From positions 62,001 to 126,000 of the forward strand of contig DASVVO010000081.1 in NCBI GenBank assembly GCA_036386515.1: a stretch of DNA of 64,000 nt. The letters run 5' to 3'. The notes beneath the pieces were generated by a model. That model saw nothing but the letters and a program-made list of their open reading frames with translations, was not told the DNA's origin and made no database searches. Source of the stretch: JAIVJZ01 sp036386515. Its GTDB lineage: Bacteria > Acidobacteriota > Blastocatellia > Pyrinomonadales > Pyrinomonadaceae. Position 1 is the stretch's first letter. The number at the start of each line of letters is the position of its first letter. The position numbers and the translations under genes were made by a program. Shown one piece after another: positions 7,353 through 15,982 of the stretch.

Positions 7353-8369
7353 ATGAGAAACCCAACCCGCCGGACGATGTTTAGCTTGAGCGTCTGCGCC
7401 GCGCTGCTGTGCGCGTTCGCCGCCGGGAGCGCGCGTCGCCCTGCTCTTGCCGTCGCGGCCGAGAAGGCCATCAAGAAGGACGAGGCGCGCAAGCTGATCG
7501 CCGCCGCGTCGCTGCTCGAACTCAACAAAGAGGCGGTGACGATCAGGGAAATCTCGCCGCCCGGCGTGGGCGCAACCGTCTTGGCGGGCGTGAAACTGGG
7601 CTTTCGTTTCGTGCGAGACGAAGCGGGCGCGTGGCGCGTGGTGGAGGTCAGGACGGGCGACCGCCAATGGGAGCCGTTCGATTTGCTGGCGCGCGCGCTC
7701 GGCGCGGAGCGCGTCGCGGCTGCCCGCACGGAACTCGACGCCTTCGCCGCCCTTGCCGCCCTCGCCAAAAATAAGAGCGCGCCCGACGGCGATGCTAAGA
7801 GCCTGACCGGCGGCGGCGACGCGCCCGCGAGCCAGGCGGCCGACAACGCGCGGAATGAGCCGCCGAAAGAATTGAGGCGCGGCGCGCTTTCGGTCAAGAA
7901 TCCTGAAGCCGCGCTCGCGCCGAGCGGTTCGTCGGCGGTGGTCGAGTTGGAAGTCGAAACGTCCGTGGACTTCGCGCGCGACGCGCGTGGCCGCTGGCAG
8001 GTGGCGCGCGTGCGCGTCGGCAGCGGCGACGGGCGCGGCTTTGAAGCCTTCGACGCTTTCGCCCGCGCGCTCGACACGGAGAAACAGGCGCGCGCCCGCG
8101 CCGACCTCGAACATCTGGCCGCCGCGCTCGAAGAGTACCGGCGCGCGCGCGGGTTCTACGTCGTGGCCGAAACGGCCTCCGATCTCGTCAATCATCTCAA
8201 CCCGCGTTACACCGCCGCCTTCGTCCGCTTCGACCCCTGGCATCGCCCCTACGAATACGAAGGCGCGCGCGAACGCTTCACCCTCCGCTCGCTCGGCGCG
8301 GACGGCAAAGCGAACACGGCCGACGACGTGACCATCAGGAAGGGACGAGGGATGAGAGATGAGGGATGA
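7353..8369 (+). CDS. Secreted protein with a GspG-like C-terminal domain
   Basis: The N-terminus has a signal peptide (basic R-N-P-T-R-R, then a hydrophobic stretch to about residue 30). Two similar segments follow, each with an A-R-G/A-W-x-V-V/A-x-V-R-x-G pattern followed by W/F-E-P/A-F-D (about 85-120 and 205-240), which suggests an internal duplication. The last 80 residues (L-E-E-Y-R-R-A-R-G ... D-P-W-H-R-P-Y-E-Y ... S-L-G-A-D-G-K ... D-D-V) match the C-terminal domain of type II secretion major pseudopilins (T2SSG). The N-terminal pilin methylation signal is absent, so it is not a pilin itself. The end (G-M-R-D-E-G) is encoded by a repeat-element arm. Function unknown. Confidence 0.7.
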   Translation: MRNPTRRTMFSLSVCAALLCAFAAGSARRPALAVAAEKAIKKDEARKLIAAASLLELNKEAVTIREISPPGVGATVLAGVKLGFRFVRDEAGAWRVVEVRTGDRQWEPFDLLARALGAERVAAARTELDAFAALAALAKNKSAPDGDAKSLTGGGDAPASQAADNARNEPPKELRRGALSVKNPEAALAPSGSSAVVELEVETSVDFARDARGRWQVARVRVGSGDGRGFEAFDAFARALDTEKQARARADLEHLAAALEEYRRARGFYVVAETASDLVNHLNPRYTAAFVRFDPWHRPYEYEGARERFTLRSLGADGKANTADDVTIRKGRGMRDEG

Positions 8370-8450
8370 ACAAGAAAGCATTCAAGCAAGTGAGTGCTTT
8401 TCTTACTTCATCCCTCATCCCTCATCCCTCATCCCTCATCCTTCATCCCT
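8342..8450. repeat. Palindromic word-repeat element, GATGAGG type
   Basis: The left arm (8342-8369) repeats GGGATGA-type words and encodes the end of the preceding gene. The right arm (about 8407-8450) repeats TCATCCC five to six times. The spacer contains AAGCATTCAAG followed by AGTGAGTGCTT, itself an imperfect inverted repeat. Confidence 0.85.
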
Positions 8451-8456
8451 TTCTTC

Positions 8457-8486
8457 TTGACGCTTCAACGGCGCGTCTGTTAGCTT
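8457..8486 (+). promoter_or_regulatory. Candidate promoter before the receiver protein at 8637
   Basis: TTGACG (8457-8462), an 18-nt spacer and TAGCTT (8481-8486), directly after the repeat element. It would leave a leader of about 145 nt in which I see nothing else. Confidence 0.3.
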
Positions 8487-8636
8487 CAAATAGTGGTCTG
8501 TTTACGGTAAGGGCAGACCGGATTTTGTTGTCTCACGCCCCGCGCCGTTCGTGCCGTCGGCCGCGCGCTCGAAAGAGCGTCCGCGAGGTTCGCGGTTCTC
8601 CAACCGGACGACGCCCGCCCTCAAGGAGTTTAGTTT

Positions 8637-10253
8637 TTGCTAACGGGACGCAAACTGCTGCTCGCCGATGATTCTTTAACCATTCAAAAGGTGGTGAGCC
8701 TGACCTTCGGCGATGAAGCCATGGAGGTCACGACTGTCGGCGGCGGCGCGGAAGCTCTCGAAAAGCTTGGCGAGAGTTTGCCGGACATTGTTCTCGCCGA
8801 CGTGTTCATGCCCGAGCCGAACGGCTATGCGCTCTGTGAACGCATCAAGACGAACGCACGCACGCGGCACATTCCGGTGCTGCTGCTCGTCGGCACGTTT
8901 GAACCTTTCAACGAAGCGGAGGCGCGCAGAGTCGGCGCGGACGAAGTCTTGACCAAACCTTTTCAATCCATACGCGATCTCGTCAACAAGGTCGGCGGCC
9001 TGCTCGGCGGCCACCCGGAAGAGAAGACGCCCGACGCCGAACGCGCGCCCCACGAGGCGGACGAGGCGACGCGAGACCTCTCACCCTTTGCCGACGCCGC
9101 CCGCGCCGCCAACCCGGCGGCGGAGACTCCGGCAAACCCATCCACTTCCAACGACGCCTTCAGCGATTTCGACATGGACGACGCAACCATCCAGACGACG
9201 CCCGCCGCCGCCTTCGACGCGCATCACGCCGCGCCCGACTTCTCCGAGATCAACGAAGAAGAACAATTCAGCGACCGCGGCGAACTGGAAGAGGGGTTCG
9301 TCTTAAGCGACGACGATGCGCCCGCCGCGGAGGTCTACGCGGCCACGGCCTCGGCGGCCGCGTCGGGTGCGCCCGCCGGTTCCGCCGTCGTTGCGCCCGC
9401 CGCCGAGTCCGCCTTCGACGCGCACGCCTCTCGCGCCGCCGAAGCCGACGACGCGCTGCTCGAACTCGGCGATAGCGCGCCCGCGCGCGCCGCCACCGAC
9501 GAAGCCGACGACTTCATCCTCGACATTGGCGACGAAGATTCATTCGACTCCCCCGGCTTCGCGCCCGCCCACGATGTCGCCGCCGAAGCCGACCTGTTGT
9601 TCGCCGGGCAGGCGCAGACAACCGAAGCGCCGGAAGTCTTCGCCATGTCGGAAGTGTCGGCGGAACCGGACTTGTTCTCCGAGTCGTCATCGTCGGCGGA
9701 AGCGGAGATGCCGTCGTCATCGCCCGCCTTCCCGGTCGCGGAGAGCGCGCCCGCGCAACTCGCGGAAGAATTGGAGTCGTCGGATGCGCCGGAGATTTCG
9801 GTCTCGCCCGCGCTGCTGTTCGCCAACGAGCCTGCGCCGGACGCGCTCGATGCGGAAAGTTTCCCGGAGCAAGACGAAACTCGGCTCGCGCCGGACGCGC
9901 CCGCCTGGGACGGGGAGCCGGTGGCGGCCAGTATCGTGGCGCACGCGGGCGGCATCGCGCACGTCGAGTCGCCGGTTGAGAGCCGGACGGCGGAGCCGTC
10001 TGGGACGGATGTGAACGAAGCGGCAGCGGTCGCGTTCGCGTCGGGTTCGCCCGCCGTATCCGAATCGGGTCAAGCGGCGGCGGCGACGCCCGCGTCGTCT
10101 CTATCGCCTGAAATGCTGGATGAGGTGGTGCGGCGCGTCGTCGCGCACCTGTCGGAAAAGGTCGTGCGCGAGATCGCCTGGGAGGTCGTCCCCGATCTGG
10201 CCGAGCGGCTCATCAGGCAACGCCTCGAAGAAGAACAAACGCGCCCGCAATAG
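8637..10253 (+). CDS. Response regulator with long acidic low-complexity region and C-terminal helix
   Basis: Residues 1-125 are a receiver: D-D at 11-12, phospho-acceptor Asp55 (V-L-A-D-V-F-M-P), T-K-P-F lysine at about 107. Residues about 130-490 are Ala/Asp/Glu/Pro/Ser-rich and probably disordered, with recurring short acidic motifs such as D-D-F-I-L-D-I-G and L-L-E-L-G-D. The last 45 residues (M-L-D-E-V-V-R-R-V-V-A-H-L ... E-E-E-Q) form a predicted amphipathic helix. The start is TTG, supported by AAGGAG about 8 nt upstream. The layout recalls motility/polarity regulators such as FrzS (receiver, linker, C-terminal helix), but there is no sequence proof. A terminator follows. Confidence 0.8.
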   Translation: MLTGRKLLLADDSLTIQKVVSLTFGDEAMEVTTVGGGAEALEKLGESLPDIVLADVFMPEPNGYALCERIKTNARTRHIPVLLLVGTFEPFNEAEARRVGADEVLTKPFQSIRDLVNKVGGLLGGHPEEKTPDAERAPHEADEATRDLSPFADAARAANPAAETPANPSTSNDAFSDFDMDDATIQTTPAAAFDAHHAAPDFSEINEEEQFSDRGELEEGFVLSDDDAPAAEVYAATASAAASGAPAGSAVVAPAAESAFDAHASRAAEADDALLELGDSAPARAATDEADDFILDIGDEDSFDSPGFAPAHDVAAEADLLFAGQAQTTEAPEVFAMSEVSAEPDLFSESSSSAEAEMPSSSPAFPVAESAPAQLAEELESSDAPEISVSPALLFANEPAPDALDAESFPEQDETRLAPDAPAWDGEPVAASIVAHAGGIAHVESPVESRTAEPSGTDVNEAAAVAFASGSPAVSESGQAAAATPASSLSPEMLDEVVRRVVAHLSEKVVREIAWEVVPDLAERLIRQRLEEEQTRPQ

Positions 10254-10280
10254 CCGGGGGCACGCGCTAAACACACGTAA

Positions 10281-10333
10281 CGGATCGAGTTCGACGCGGA
10301 GACAGTCAAACCGCCGGACTCGATCCGTTTTTT
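10281..10333 (+). terminator. Intrinsic terminator
   Basis: CGGATCGAGT (10281-10290) pairs perfectly with ACTCGATCCG (10318-10327), followed by six T residues and more T-rich sequence. It ends the receiver-protein transcript. Confidence 0.85.
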
Positions 10334-10358
10334 CTTTAGCCGACGACCATTGGCGATC

Positions 10359-10459
10359 AGCTTTCAGCCATCAGTCGAAAACGGCCGCCGATTCCTTTAC
10401 AATACCCCGGAGCAAAAAATTCAATGTATCCAAAGGCCGGAAGCTGACGGCTGAGAGCT
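10359..10459. repeat. Inverted word pair, AGCTTTCAGCC type
   Basis: AGCTTTCAGCCATCAG (10359-10374) pairs at 14 of 16 positions with CTGACGGCTGAGAGCT (10444-10459) across a 69-nt spacer. The spacer includes TACAAT, a possible -10 box for valS. A similar word pair occurs at 61340-61465. Confidence 0.55.
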
Positions 10460-10477
10460 TATAGCTCACCCGAACAC

Positions 10478-13168
10478 ATGGACATCCCGAAGACTTACGA
10501 TCCGAAACAGGCCGAGGAACGCCACTACGCGAACTGGGAGACGCAAGGCTGTTTCGCGCCGGAAATCAACCGCGACCCCACCGCTCCCGTCTATTCCATC
10601 GTCATCCCGCCGCCGAACGTCACCGGGTCGCTGCACATGGGACACGCCCTCCAGCACACTTTGATGGACGTGCTCACGCGCTTCAAACGCATGAGCGGCT
10701 ACCGCACGCTCTGGGTTCCCGGCGAAGACCACGCGGGCATCTCCACGCAGATCGTCGTCGAACGCGAACTTAAAAAAGAAGGCACGTCGCGCCACGAACT
10801 CGGCCGCGAGAAATTTTTAGAGCGCGTCTGGCAATGGCGGCACGAGTCCGGTTCGCGCATCATGCAGCAGATGCGGCGCGAGGGCGCGTCCGTGGATTGG
10901 TCGCGGCAGCGGTTCACGATGGACGAGCGTTTGTCGCGCGCCGTCGGCGAGTTTTTCGTGCGCTGCTACGAGGAGAACTTGATCTATCACGGCGAGGGCA
11001 TGATCAACTGGTGCCCGAAGGATCAAACCGCGCTCTCCGACCTCGAAGTTGACAAGGAGGCGCAGGCGGGAAAACTGTACTACCTGCAATATCCCGTTAA
11101 GGGGAGCGACCGCCGCGTGACGGTGGCGACGACGCGCCCCGAAACGATGCTCGGCGACACGGCTGTGGCCGTCAACCCGGCGGACGAACGCTACCGCGAC
11201 CTCGTCGGCGCAACGCTCGAATTGCCGCTCGCGGGGCGCGCCATCCCGGTCGTCGCCGACGACTTTGTAGACCCCGCGTTCGGCACGGGCGCGGTCAAAG
11301 TCACGCCCGCGCACGACCCGAACGATTACGCGATGGGGTTGCGCCACGAGTTGCCGCTCGTCAAGGTCATAGACCAGCACGCGCGGATGACGGCGAAGGC
11401 GGGCGCGGAGTTCGAGGGACTCGACCGCTATGAGGCGCGCGAAAAAGTGATCGCGAAGTTTGAAGAGTTGGGGCTGTTGGAGAAGGTGGTTGACTACGAG
11501 TTTTCGATCTCGAAGTGCGGGCGTTGCCGCACGGTGGTCGAGCCGCTGATCTCTTTGCAGTGGTTCTGCCGTCAGGCGGAACTCGCCCGCCGCCCGCTCG
11601 AATTGATGCGCGAGCGACACGAGCCGCGCTTCGTGCCCGAAAATCCGTATGAAAAAGTTTATACGAACTGGCTCGAAAATCTGCACGACTGGACGCTCTC
11701 GCGCCAACTCTGGTGGGGTCATCGCATCCCGGCGTGGTACACGGAGGACGGCCGCACCATCGTCGCGCGAAACGTGGAAGAGGCGCGCGAACGCGCGGGC
11801 ACGGACAAATTGACGCAAGACCCGGACGTGCTCGACACGTGGTTCTCCTCCGCCCTCTGGCCGCTCTCGACGCTCGGCTGGCCGGACGACACGCCGGACT
11901 TGCAGACCTTCTATCCCACGTCTGTGCTCATCACGGCGCGCGACATCATCTTCCTCTGGGTGTCGCGCATGATGATGACGGGCGTGAAGTTCACGGGCGA
12001 GCGCGCGTTCGACGACGTGTTCATCACGGGCACGATCTTCGACAAGCACGGGCAGCGCATGTCGAAGTCGAAAAATAACGGCGTTGACCCGTTGGAGATT
12101 TTCGACAAGTACGGCGTGGACGCCACCCGTCTCGTGCTCGCGTCGATCGAGACGACCGACACGCGCTGGAATGAAAACCAGGTCGAGTCGTATCGCAACT
12201 TCGCCAACAAAATCTGGAACGCCGCGCGCTTCTGCCTGATGAACTCGGAGGGCGCGCGGGTCGGCAGCGGGTTTGCGGAGGAGCGCGATAGTTGGGCGTT
12301 GCATGATCGCTGGATCGTGTCGCGCCTGAACCGGACGGCACAGGTGGTCGGCGCGGCGATCGAGAAGTACGAGTTTCATCTGGCGGTGCAGACGCTCTAT
12401 CATTTCTTCTGGGACGATTTCTGCGATTGGTATATCGAACTGACGAAGGCGGAGGTGACGGCGGCGGAGGAATCGCCCGCGCGCGCCGCGGCGCGCAGCC
12501 GCGTGCTCACCGTGCTCGAACAAGCTCTGCGCCTGCTGCACCCGTTCATGCCCTTCATCACGGAAGAACTCTGGCAAATGCTGCCCGGCATCGGCGAGCG
12601 ACAACTCCACCCGGCTTACGCGGGCGCGCCCGCGACGATCATGCTCGCCGCTTACCCGCAAGGGCAGGAGGAGTTGATCGACGAACGCGCCGAAGGGGAA
12701 GTGAGGGCGATCATCGAACTCGTCTCGCGCGTGCGGAACATTCGCTCGGAGATGAACATCAAGCCGGGCGAGGCGGTACCGATTTTGGTCGGCGCGCCGG
12801 AGGCGAAGTTGCGCGCGGTGTTCGAGGCGGGCGCGCCGCAGATCGCGCGGCTCGTGCGCGCGTCGAACATTTCGATCACGGAAAATTTGGACGCGCCGCG
12901 CGCCTCGGCGCGGGCGGTGCTGGCGGGCGGGGCGGAAGTGGCCGTGCCGCTCGAAGGGTTGATCGACTTTGCGCAGGAGCGCGAGCGTCTCCGCAAGGAG
13001 GAGGAAAAGTTGGCGAAAGAGGCGGAGCGTTTGCGCGGCCAACTGGGGAACGAGAATTTCGTCGCGCGCGCGCCCGCCGAAAAGGTCGCGGAGTTGCGGC
13101 AACGCATGACGGACATCGAGCAACGAACAGGTGCGCTCAGGCAGAGCATGGAGGCGTTCACGCAATGA
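10478..13168 (+). CDS. valS: Valyl-tRNA synthetase
   Basis: ValRS charges tRNA-Val in the cytoplasm. It is a class I synthetase with P-P-P-N-V-T-G-S-L-H-M-G-H (the HIGH box, about 44-56) and R-M-S-K-S-K (KMSKS, about 526-531). Between them lies the CP1 editing domain with T-T-R-P-E-T-M-L-G-D-T-A-V. The C-terminal anticodon-binding domain contains N-I-R-S-E-M-N-I-K-P. The last 70 residues (E-R-E-R-L-R-K-E-E-E-K-L ... N-E-N-F) are the tRNA-binding coiled coil typical of ValRS. At 896 aa it is full length. Its stop overlaps the nadC start (ATGA), so the two are probably co-translated. Confidence 0.97.
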   Translation: MDIPKTYDPKQAEERHYANWETQGCFAPEINRDPTAPVYSIVIPPPNVTGSLHMGHALQHTLMDVLTRFKRMSGYRTLWVPGEDHAGISTQIVVERELKKEGTSRHELGREKFLERVWQWRHESGSRIMQQMRREGASVDWSRQRFTMDERLSRAVGEFFVRCYEENLIYHGEGMINWCPKDQTALSDLEVDKEAQAGKLYYLQYPVKGSDRRVTVATTRPETMLGDTAVAVNPADERYRDLVGATLELPLAGRAIPVVADDFVDPAFGTGAVKVTPAHDPNDYAMGLRHELPLVKVIDQHARMTAKAGAEFEGLDRYEAREKVIAKFEELGLLEKVVDYEFSISKCGRCRTVVEPLISLQWFCRQAELARRPLELMRERHEPRFVPENPYEKVYTNWLENLHDWTLSRQLWWGHRIPAWYTEDGRTIVARNVEEARERAGTDKLTQDPDVLDTWFSSALWPLSTLGWPDDTPDLQTFYPTSVLITARDIIFLWVSRMMMTGVKFTGERAFDDVFITGTIFDKHGQRMSKSKNNGVDPLEIFDKYGVDATRLVLASIETTDTRWNENQVESYRNFANKIWNAARFCLMNSEGARVGSGFAEERDSWALHDRWIVSRLNRTAQVVGAAIEKYEFHLAVQTLYHFFWDDFCDWYIELTKAEVTAAEESPARAAARSRVLTVLEQALRLLHPFMPFITEELWQMLPGIGERQLHPAYAGAPATIMLAAYPQGQEELIDERAEGEVRAIIELVSRVRNIRSEMNIKPGEAVPILVGAPEAKLRAVFEAGAPQIARLVRASNISITENLDAPRASARAVLAGGAEVAVPLEGLIDFAQERERLRKEEEKLAKEAERLRGQLGNENFVARAPAEKVAELRQRMTDIEQRTGALRQSMEAFTQ

Positions 13169-14019
13169 AGTGGCTCGACGAAGGTGCGCTCTTTCAACAG
13201 ATCGGCGCGTTTCTCAGTGAAGATTTGGGGCGCGGCGACATCACGACCCAATCCACCATCACGCGCAACGCGCACGCGCGCGGCCGTTTCCTCGCCAAAG
13301 AACCGCTCGTGATCGCCGGACTCGAAGCGGCCGAGGCCGTCTTCTCCACGCTCGACTCGCAGCAACAACTCGAAGCCTTCTTCTCCGACGGCGACGAGGT
13401 GGAGGCGGGCAAAGTCATCGCGCGCACGAACGGTTTCGCCGACGTACTGCTCGCGGGCGAGCGCGTCGCTTTGAATCTACTGCAACGGCTCTCCGGCATC
13501 GCAACGACGACGCGCGCCTTCGTGCGCGAGGTCGAAGGAACGAACGCGCAGATCGTCGATACGCGCAAGACGACGCCGGGTTTGCGTATGCTGGAAAAGT
13601 ACGCGGTGGAATCGGGCGGCGGGCGCAATCACCGTTTCGGTTTGGACGACGGCGTGCTCATCAAAGACAATCACATCGCGCTCGCGGGGGGCGTGGGCGC
13701 GGCGGTCGAGCGCGCGCGCGCGGCGGTCGGCCACCTGCACAAGGTCGAGGTCGAAGTCTCAAGTGAAAAAGATTTGCGCGAGGCGATCAAGAGCGGCGCG
13801 GACATCCTGCTGCTCGACAATCTGACGCCGGAGGAGACGCGGGCGCGCGTCGAACTCGCGCGCGAGTTGTCGCCCACAGTCCTGCTCGAAGCGTCGGGCG
13901 GCATCCGTCTGGAGAACGTGCGCGCCTACGCCGAGGCGGGCGTTGACCTCGTCAGCGTCGGCGCGCTGACGCACTCGGCGCGGGCGATGGACATCAGTTT
14001 CAAGATTCAACCGGGCTAA
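13165..14019 (+). CDS. nadC: Nicotinate-nucleotide pyrophosphorylase (carboxylating)
   Basis: NadC converts quinolinate and PRPP to nicotinate mononucleotide in NAD biosynthesis. The ATG at 13165 overlaps the valS stop by 4 nt; the open frame extends upstream into valS but that part is an out-of-frame shadow. Motifs: E-D-L-G-R-G-D-I-T-T at the N-terminus, E-R-V-A-L-N-L-L-Q-R-L-S-G-I-A-T, D-T-R-K-T-T-P-G-L-R, Y-A-V-E-S-G-G-G-R-N-H-R, I-K-D-N-H-I, E-V-E-V and L-L-D-N. At 284 aa it is of normal length. nadA and nadB are not in the window. Confidence 0.95.
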   Translation: MKWLDEGALFQQIGAFLSEDLGRGDITTQSTITRNAHARGRFLAKEPLVIAGLEAAEAVFSTLDSQQQLEAFFSDGDEVEAGKVIARTNGFADVLLAGERVALNLLQRLSGIATTTRAFVREVEGTNAQIVDTRKTTPGLRMLEKYAVESGGGRNHRFGLDDGVLIKDNHIALAGGVGAAVERARAAVGHLHKVEVEVSSEKDLREAIKSGADILLLDNLTPEETRARVELARELSPTVLLEASGGIRLENVRAYAEAGVDLVSVGALTHSARAMDISFKIQPG

Positions 14020-14079
14020 AGGCGGCTCGCCGAGCAGCAGACGTTTGGAACTGCGTGATGCGTCAGGCGTGTAAATAAA

Positions 14080-14230
14080 GTTGTCAGTCGTCAGTTGTCC
14101 GTGGTCAGTTGTCAGTTGTCAGTTGCTCGTGGTTATCCACGAAGTGATTAAAGATTGAGTTGAACAACTGACAACGGACAACTGACAACTGACCAAGAAC
14201 AACTGACCAACGGACAACTGACCACGGACA
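14080..14230. repeat. Palindromic word-repeat element, GACAACT type
   Basis: The left arm repeats GTCAGTTGTCAGTTGTCCGT-like words (14080-14131). The right arm repeats the complement ACAACTGACAACGGACAACT (about 14163-14230). The spacer contains a further GTGG/CCAC pair. It fills most of the gap after nadC. Confidence 0.85.
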
Positions 14231-14256
14231 AAGAGCCATTCGATAGGAGTTTGATA

Positions 14257-15054
14257 ATGCGAAGTCGTTCAAGATTGAGGTCGGTGGCGGCGTTGGCGTT
14301 GCTGTCGGCGTTGGCGTGGGGGGCGTTCGAGGCGCAGTCGCAGCAGCAGCGCAGGCGTCCGTCGCGGCGGGCGTCGAACCCGGTGCGCCCGGCCGCGTCG
14401 CAGCCGGAAGCGACGCCGGATTACGAGCCGCGCGTCGTCAGCACCGCCGAGGAACAGGCGGCGCAGGAGGGTCGCACGTCGCCGGCGACCGGCCGCACGC
14501 GACGCCCGCGACCGGCGGCGACGCCCGAATCCGACGAGACGCTCAAGACGATGCAGAGCTTGTTGGACGAGTTCGGAAAACTCAACAAGAAGGTTGACGA
14601 ACTGGAAAAGGAGCGGCGCACCGATCTGATTCAGGAACGCCTGACGCGCGCCGAGCAGCGCGCCGAAGGTTTGCAGACCCAACTGCGCGACGTGTTGGAG
14701 AAGGAGTCGAATTTGCAGGCGCAGATGGATCGGGTGGACGAGCAGATGCGCCCCGAAAGTATCGAGCGGCAGGCCGCGCTGACCGGCACGTTTCGCCCCG
14801 ATGAGTTGCGCGACACGATCCGCCGCCAACTCGACGCCGAGAAGCGACGCCTCCGCACGCAACTCGACGTGCTCCAGGGAAGCCGCACGCGACTCGAAGC
14901 CGCGCTCAACAACGCCGACCAACTCGTCGGGCGTCTCCGCTCGCAACTGGAAGACGCGACGCAACGCGAACTCGAAAGCGGCGACGCGGGCACCTTCAAC
15001 GCCCCGCGCCCCACGCCTTCGCCCACGCCTTCATCCACGCCGCCGCCACGGTGA
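14257..15054 (+). CDS. Secreted coiled-coil protein of unknown function
   Basis: Not recognised as a named family. An N-terminal signal peptide (R-S-R-S-R-L-R, hydrophobic core to about residue 25, then S-Q-Q-Q) is followed by a basic, Pro/Arg/Ala-rich segment. Residues about 100-245 are a long heptad-pattern coiled coil (L-D-E-F-G-K-L-N-K-K-V-D-E-L-E-K ... L-R-S-Q-L-E-D-A). A Pro/Thr/Ser tail follows. TAGGAG sits 7 nt before the ATG at 14257, which decides that start over the TTG two codons upstream. It may be a periplasmic scaffold or structural protein. Confidence 0.65.
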   Translation: MRSRSRLRSVAALALLSALAWGAFEAQSQQQRRRPSRRASNPVRPAASQPEATPDYEPRVVSTAEEQAAQEGRTSPATGRTRRPRPAATPESDETLKTMQSLLDEFGKLNKKVDELEKERRTDLIQERLTRAEQRAEGLQTQLRDVLEKESNLQAQMDRVDEQMRPESIERQAALTGTFRPDELRDTIRRQLDAEKRRLRTQLDVLQGSRTRLEAALNNADQLVGRLRSQLEDATQRELESGDAGTFNAPRPTPSPTPSSTPPPR

Positions 15055-15152
15055 AGGGATGAGGGCGGAGGGATGAGGGATGAATCAGGAAACCGCTCAA
15101 CGTAAGCGAGTGCTTTCTTCATTCATCCCTCATCCCTCCGCCCTCATCCCTT
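15055..15152. repeat. Palindromic word-repeat element, GATGAGG type
   Basis: The left arm has GGGATGAGGGCGGAGGGATG-like words (15055-15084) and the right arm the inverse (about 15118-15152). The spacer holds AACCGCTCAACG and CGAGTGCTTTC, related to the spacers at 8370-8405 and 54405-54445. Confidence 0.85.
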
Positions 15153-15159
15153 AATTCTT

Positions 15160-15525
15160 ATGGGTACGATCTCACAGGCCGAACTTTATCGTCTGATCGC
15201 GGAGCGAAACGCGCGGGGCGAGCGTGTGGTGGTGGCGACGGTGGCGCACACGCGCGGCTCGACGCCTCAGCGGCGCGGCGCGAAGATGCTCTTCTTCGAG
15301 AACAATGATGCGGCGGGCACGGTCGGCGGCGGTTGCATCGAGGCGGAGGTCTGGGCTGAAGCCCGCGAGGCGATGCGCACGGGCGCGGCGGGCTTGCACA
15401 AGTTCAGCCTCACGGCCGACGAGGCCAGCGAAGAGGGGATGGTCTGCGGCGGCACGATGGAGATTTTCATAGACGTGTGGGAGGGAAGCGGGGAACAAGG
15501 GAACGGTGAACAGGGGAAGGGGTAA
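15160..15525 (+). CDS. XdhC/CoxI-family protein, N-terminal domain only
   Basis: The 121-aa protein matches the XdhC_CoxI domain (R-G-E-R-V-V-V-A-T-V ... T-R-G-S-T-P-Q-R-R-G-A-K-M, G-T-V-G-G-G-C-I-E-A-E-V, V-C-G-G-T-M-E-I-F-I-D). XdhC proteins load sulfurated molybdenum cofactor into xanthine dehydrogenase-type enzymes. Full-length members carry a C-terminal Rossmann domain, missing here but present in the gene at 15983. The last residues (G-S-G-E-Q-G-N-G-E-Q-G-K-G) are encoded by a repeat arm, so the gene may have been cut short by that element. No molybdenum hydroxylase subunit gene lies nearby. Confidence 0.85.
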   Translation: MGTISQAELYRLIAERNARGERVVVATVAHTRGSTPQRRGAKMLFFENNDAAGTVGGGCIEAEVWAEAREAMRTGAAGLHKFSLTADEASEEGMVCGGTMEIFIDVWEGSGEQGNGEQGKG

Positions 15526-15636
15526 AGGGGAAGAGTTCATAGAACCGCCTGCGAGTTAAGCTCAGGGCGCAAACCCCTTTCAACGCTTTCACCTTTATCC
15601 TTTACCCCTACCCCTTTTCCCTTTATCCTTCATCCG
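15482..15636. repeat. Palindromic word-repeat element, GGGGTAA type
   Basis: The left arm has GGGAACAAGGGAACGG, then GGGGAAGGGGTAAAGGGG (15482-15532). The right arm has CCTTTACCCCTACCCCTTTT-like words (about 15585-15636). The spacer is about 50 nt. Confidence 0.8.
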
Positions 15637-15656
15637 TTTCCCACGGAGGTTTTTCT

Positions 15657-15980
15657 ATGCCCGCATCTTTCATGGAAGATTACAAGGCGAAGCACCGGCA
15701 CCCTTTGAACCGACTGACGCACAGCATCGGCATTCCGTTGATCGTCGTGAGTTTGCCTCTGTTCTTTTTCAGTTGGCGCATCGCGCTCGCGCTGTTCATC
15801 GTCGGGTGGGTGTTACAGTTCATCGGCCACTGGATCGAGGGCAACCAGCCCGCGTTCTTCCGCAATCCGATTTACCTGCTCATCGGGCCGCTGTGGATCG
15901 CCCGCCGCGCGCTCGCGGCCGTGGGGCTGGCGGCGAAACCCGTCGCCGCTCCCAACTCTCCCGCCAAACGCGCGCCCTGA
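15657..15980 (+). CDS. DUF962/Mpo1-like membrane protein
   Basis: A 107-aa protein of the DUF962 family, related to yeast Mpo1, a 2-hydroxy fatty acid dioxygenase in the membrane. Seen are Y-K-A-K-H-R-H-P-L-N-R-L-T-H-S-I-G-I-P near the N-terminus, two hydrophobic helices (about 25-60), and I-G-H-W-I-E-G-N-Q-P-A, whose His residues are the likely Fe(II) ligands. ACGGAGG precedes the ATG. It lies between two XdhC-family genes, 2 nt before the second, so it is probably cotranscribed; the functional link is unclear. Confidence 0.8.
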   Translation: MPASFMEDYKAKHRHPLNRLTHSIGIPLIVVSLPLFFFSWRIALALFIVGWVLQFIGHWIEGNQPAFFRNPIYLLIGPLWIARRALAAVGLAAKPVAAPNSPAKRAP

Positions 15981-15982
15981 AG

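Noticed and set aside
8407..8450. Direct TCATCCC repeats as a CRISPR array
   Set aside because: The repeat unit is about 7 nt without regular 30-40 nt spacers, and no cas gene is present.
12427..13164. N-terminal extension of the nadC frame into valS
   Set aside because: The residues are Arg/Gly-rich and lie in an alternative frame of valS; the ATG overlapping the valS stop is the natural start.
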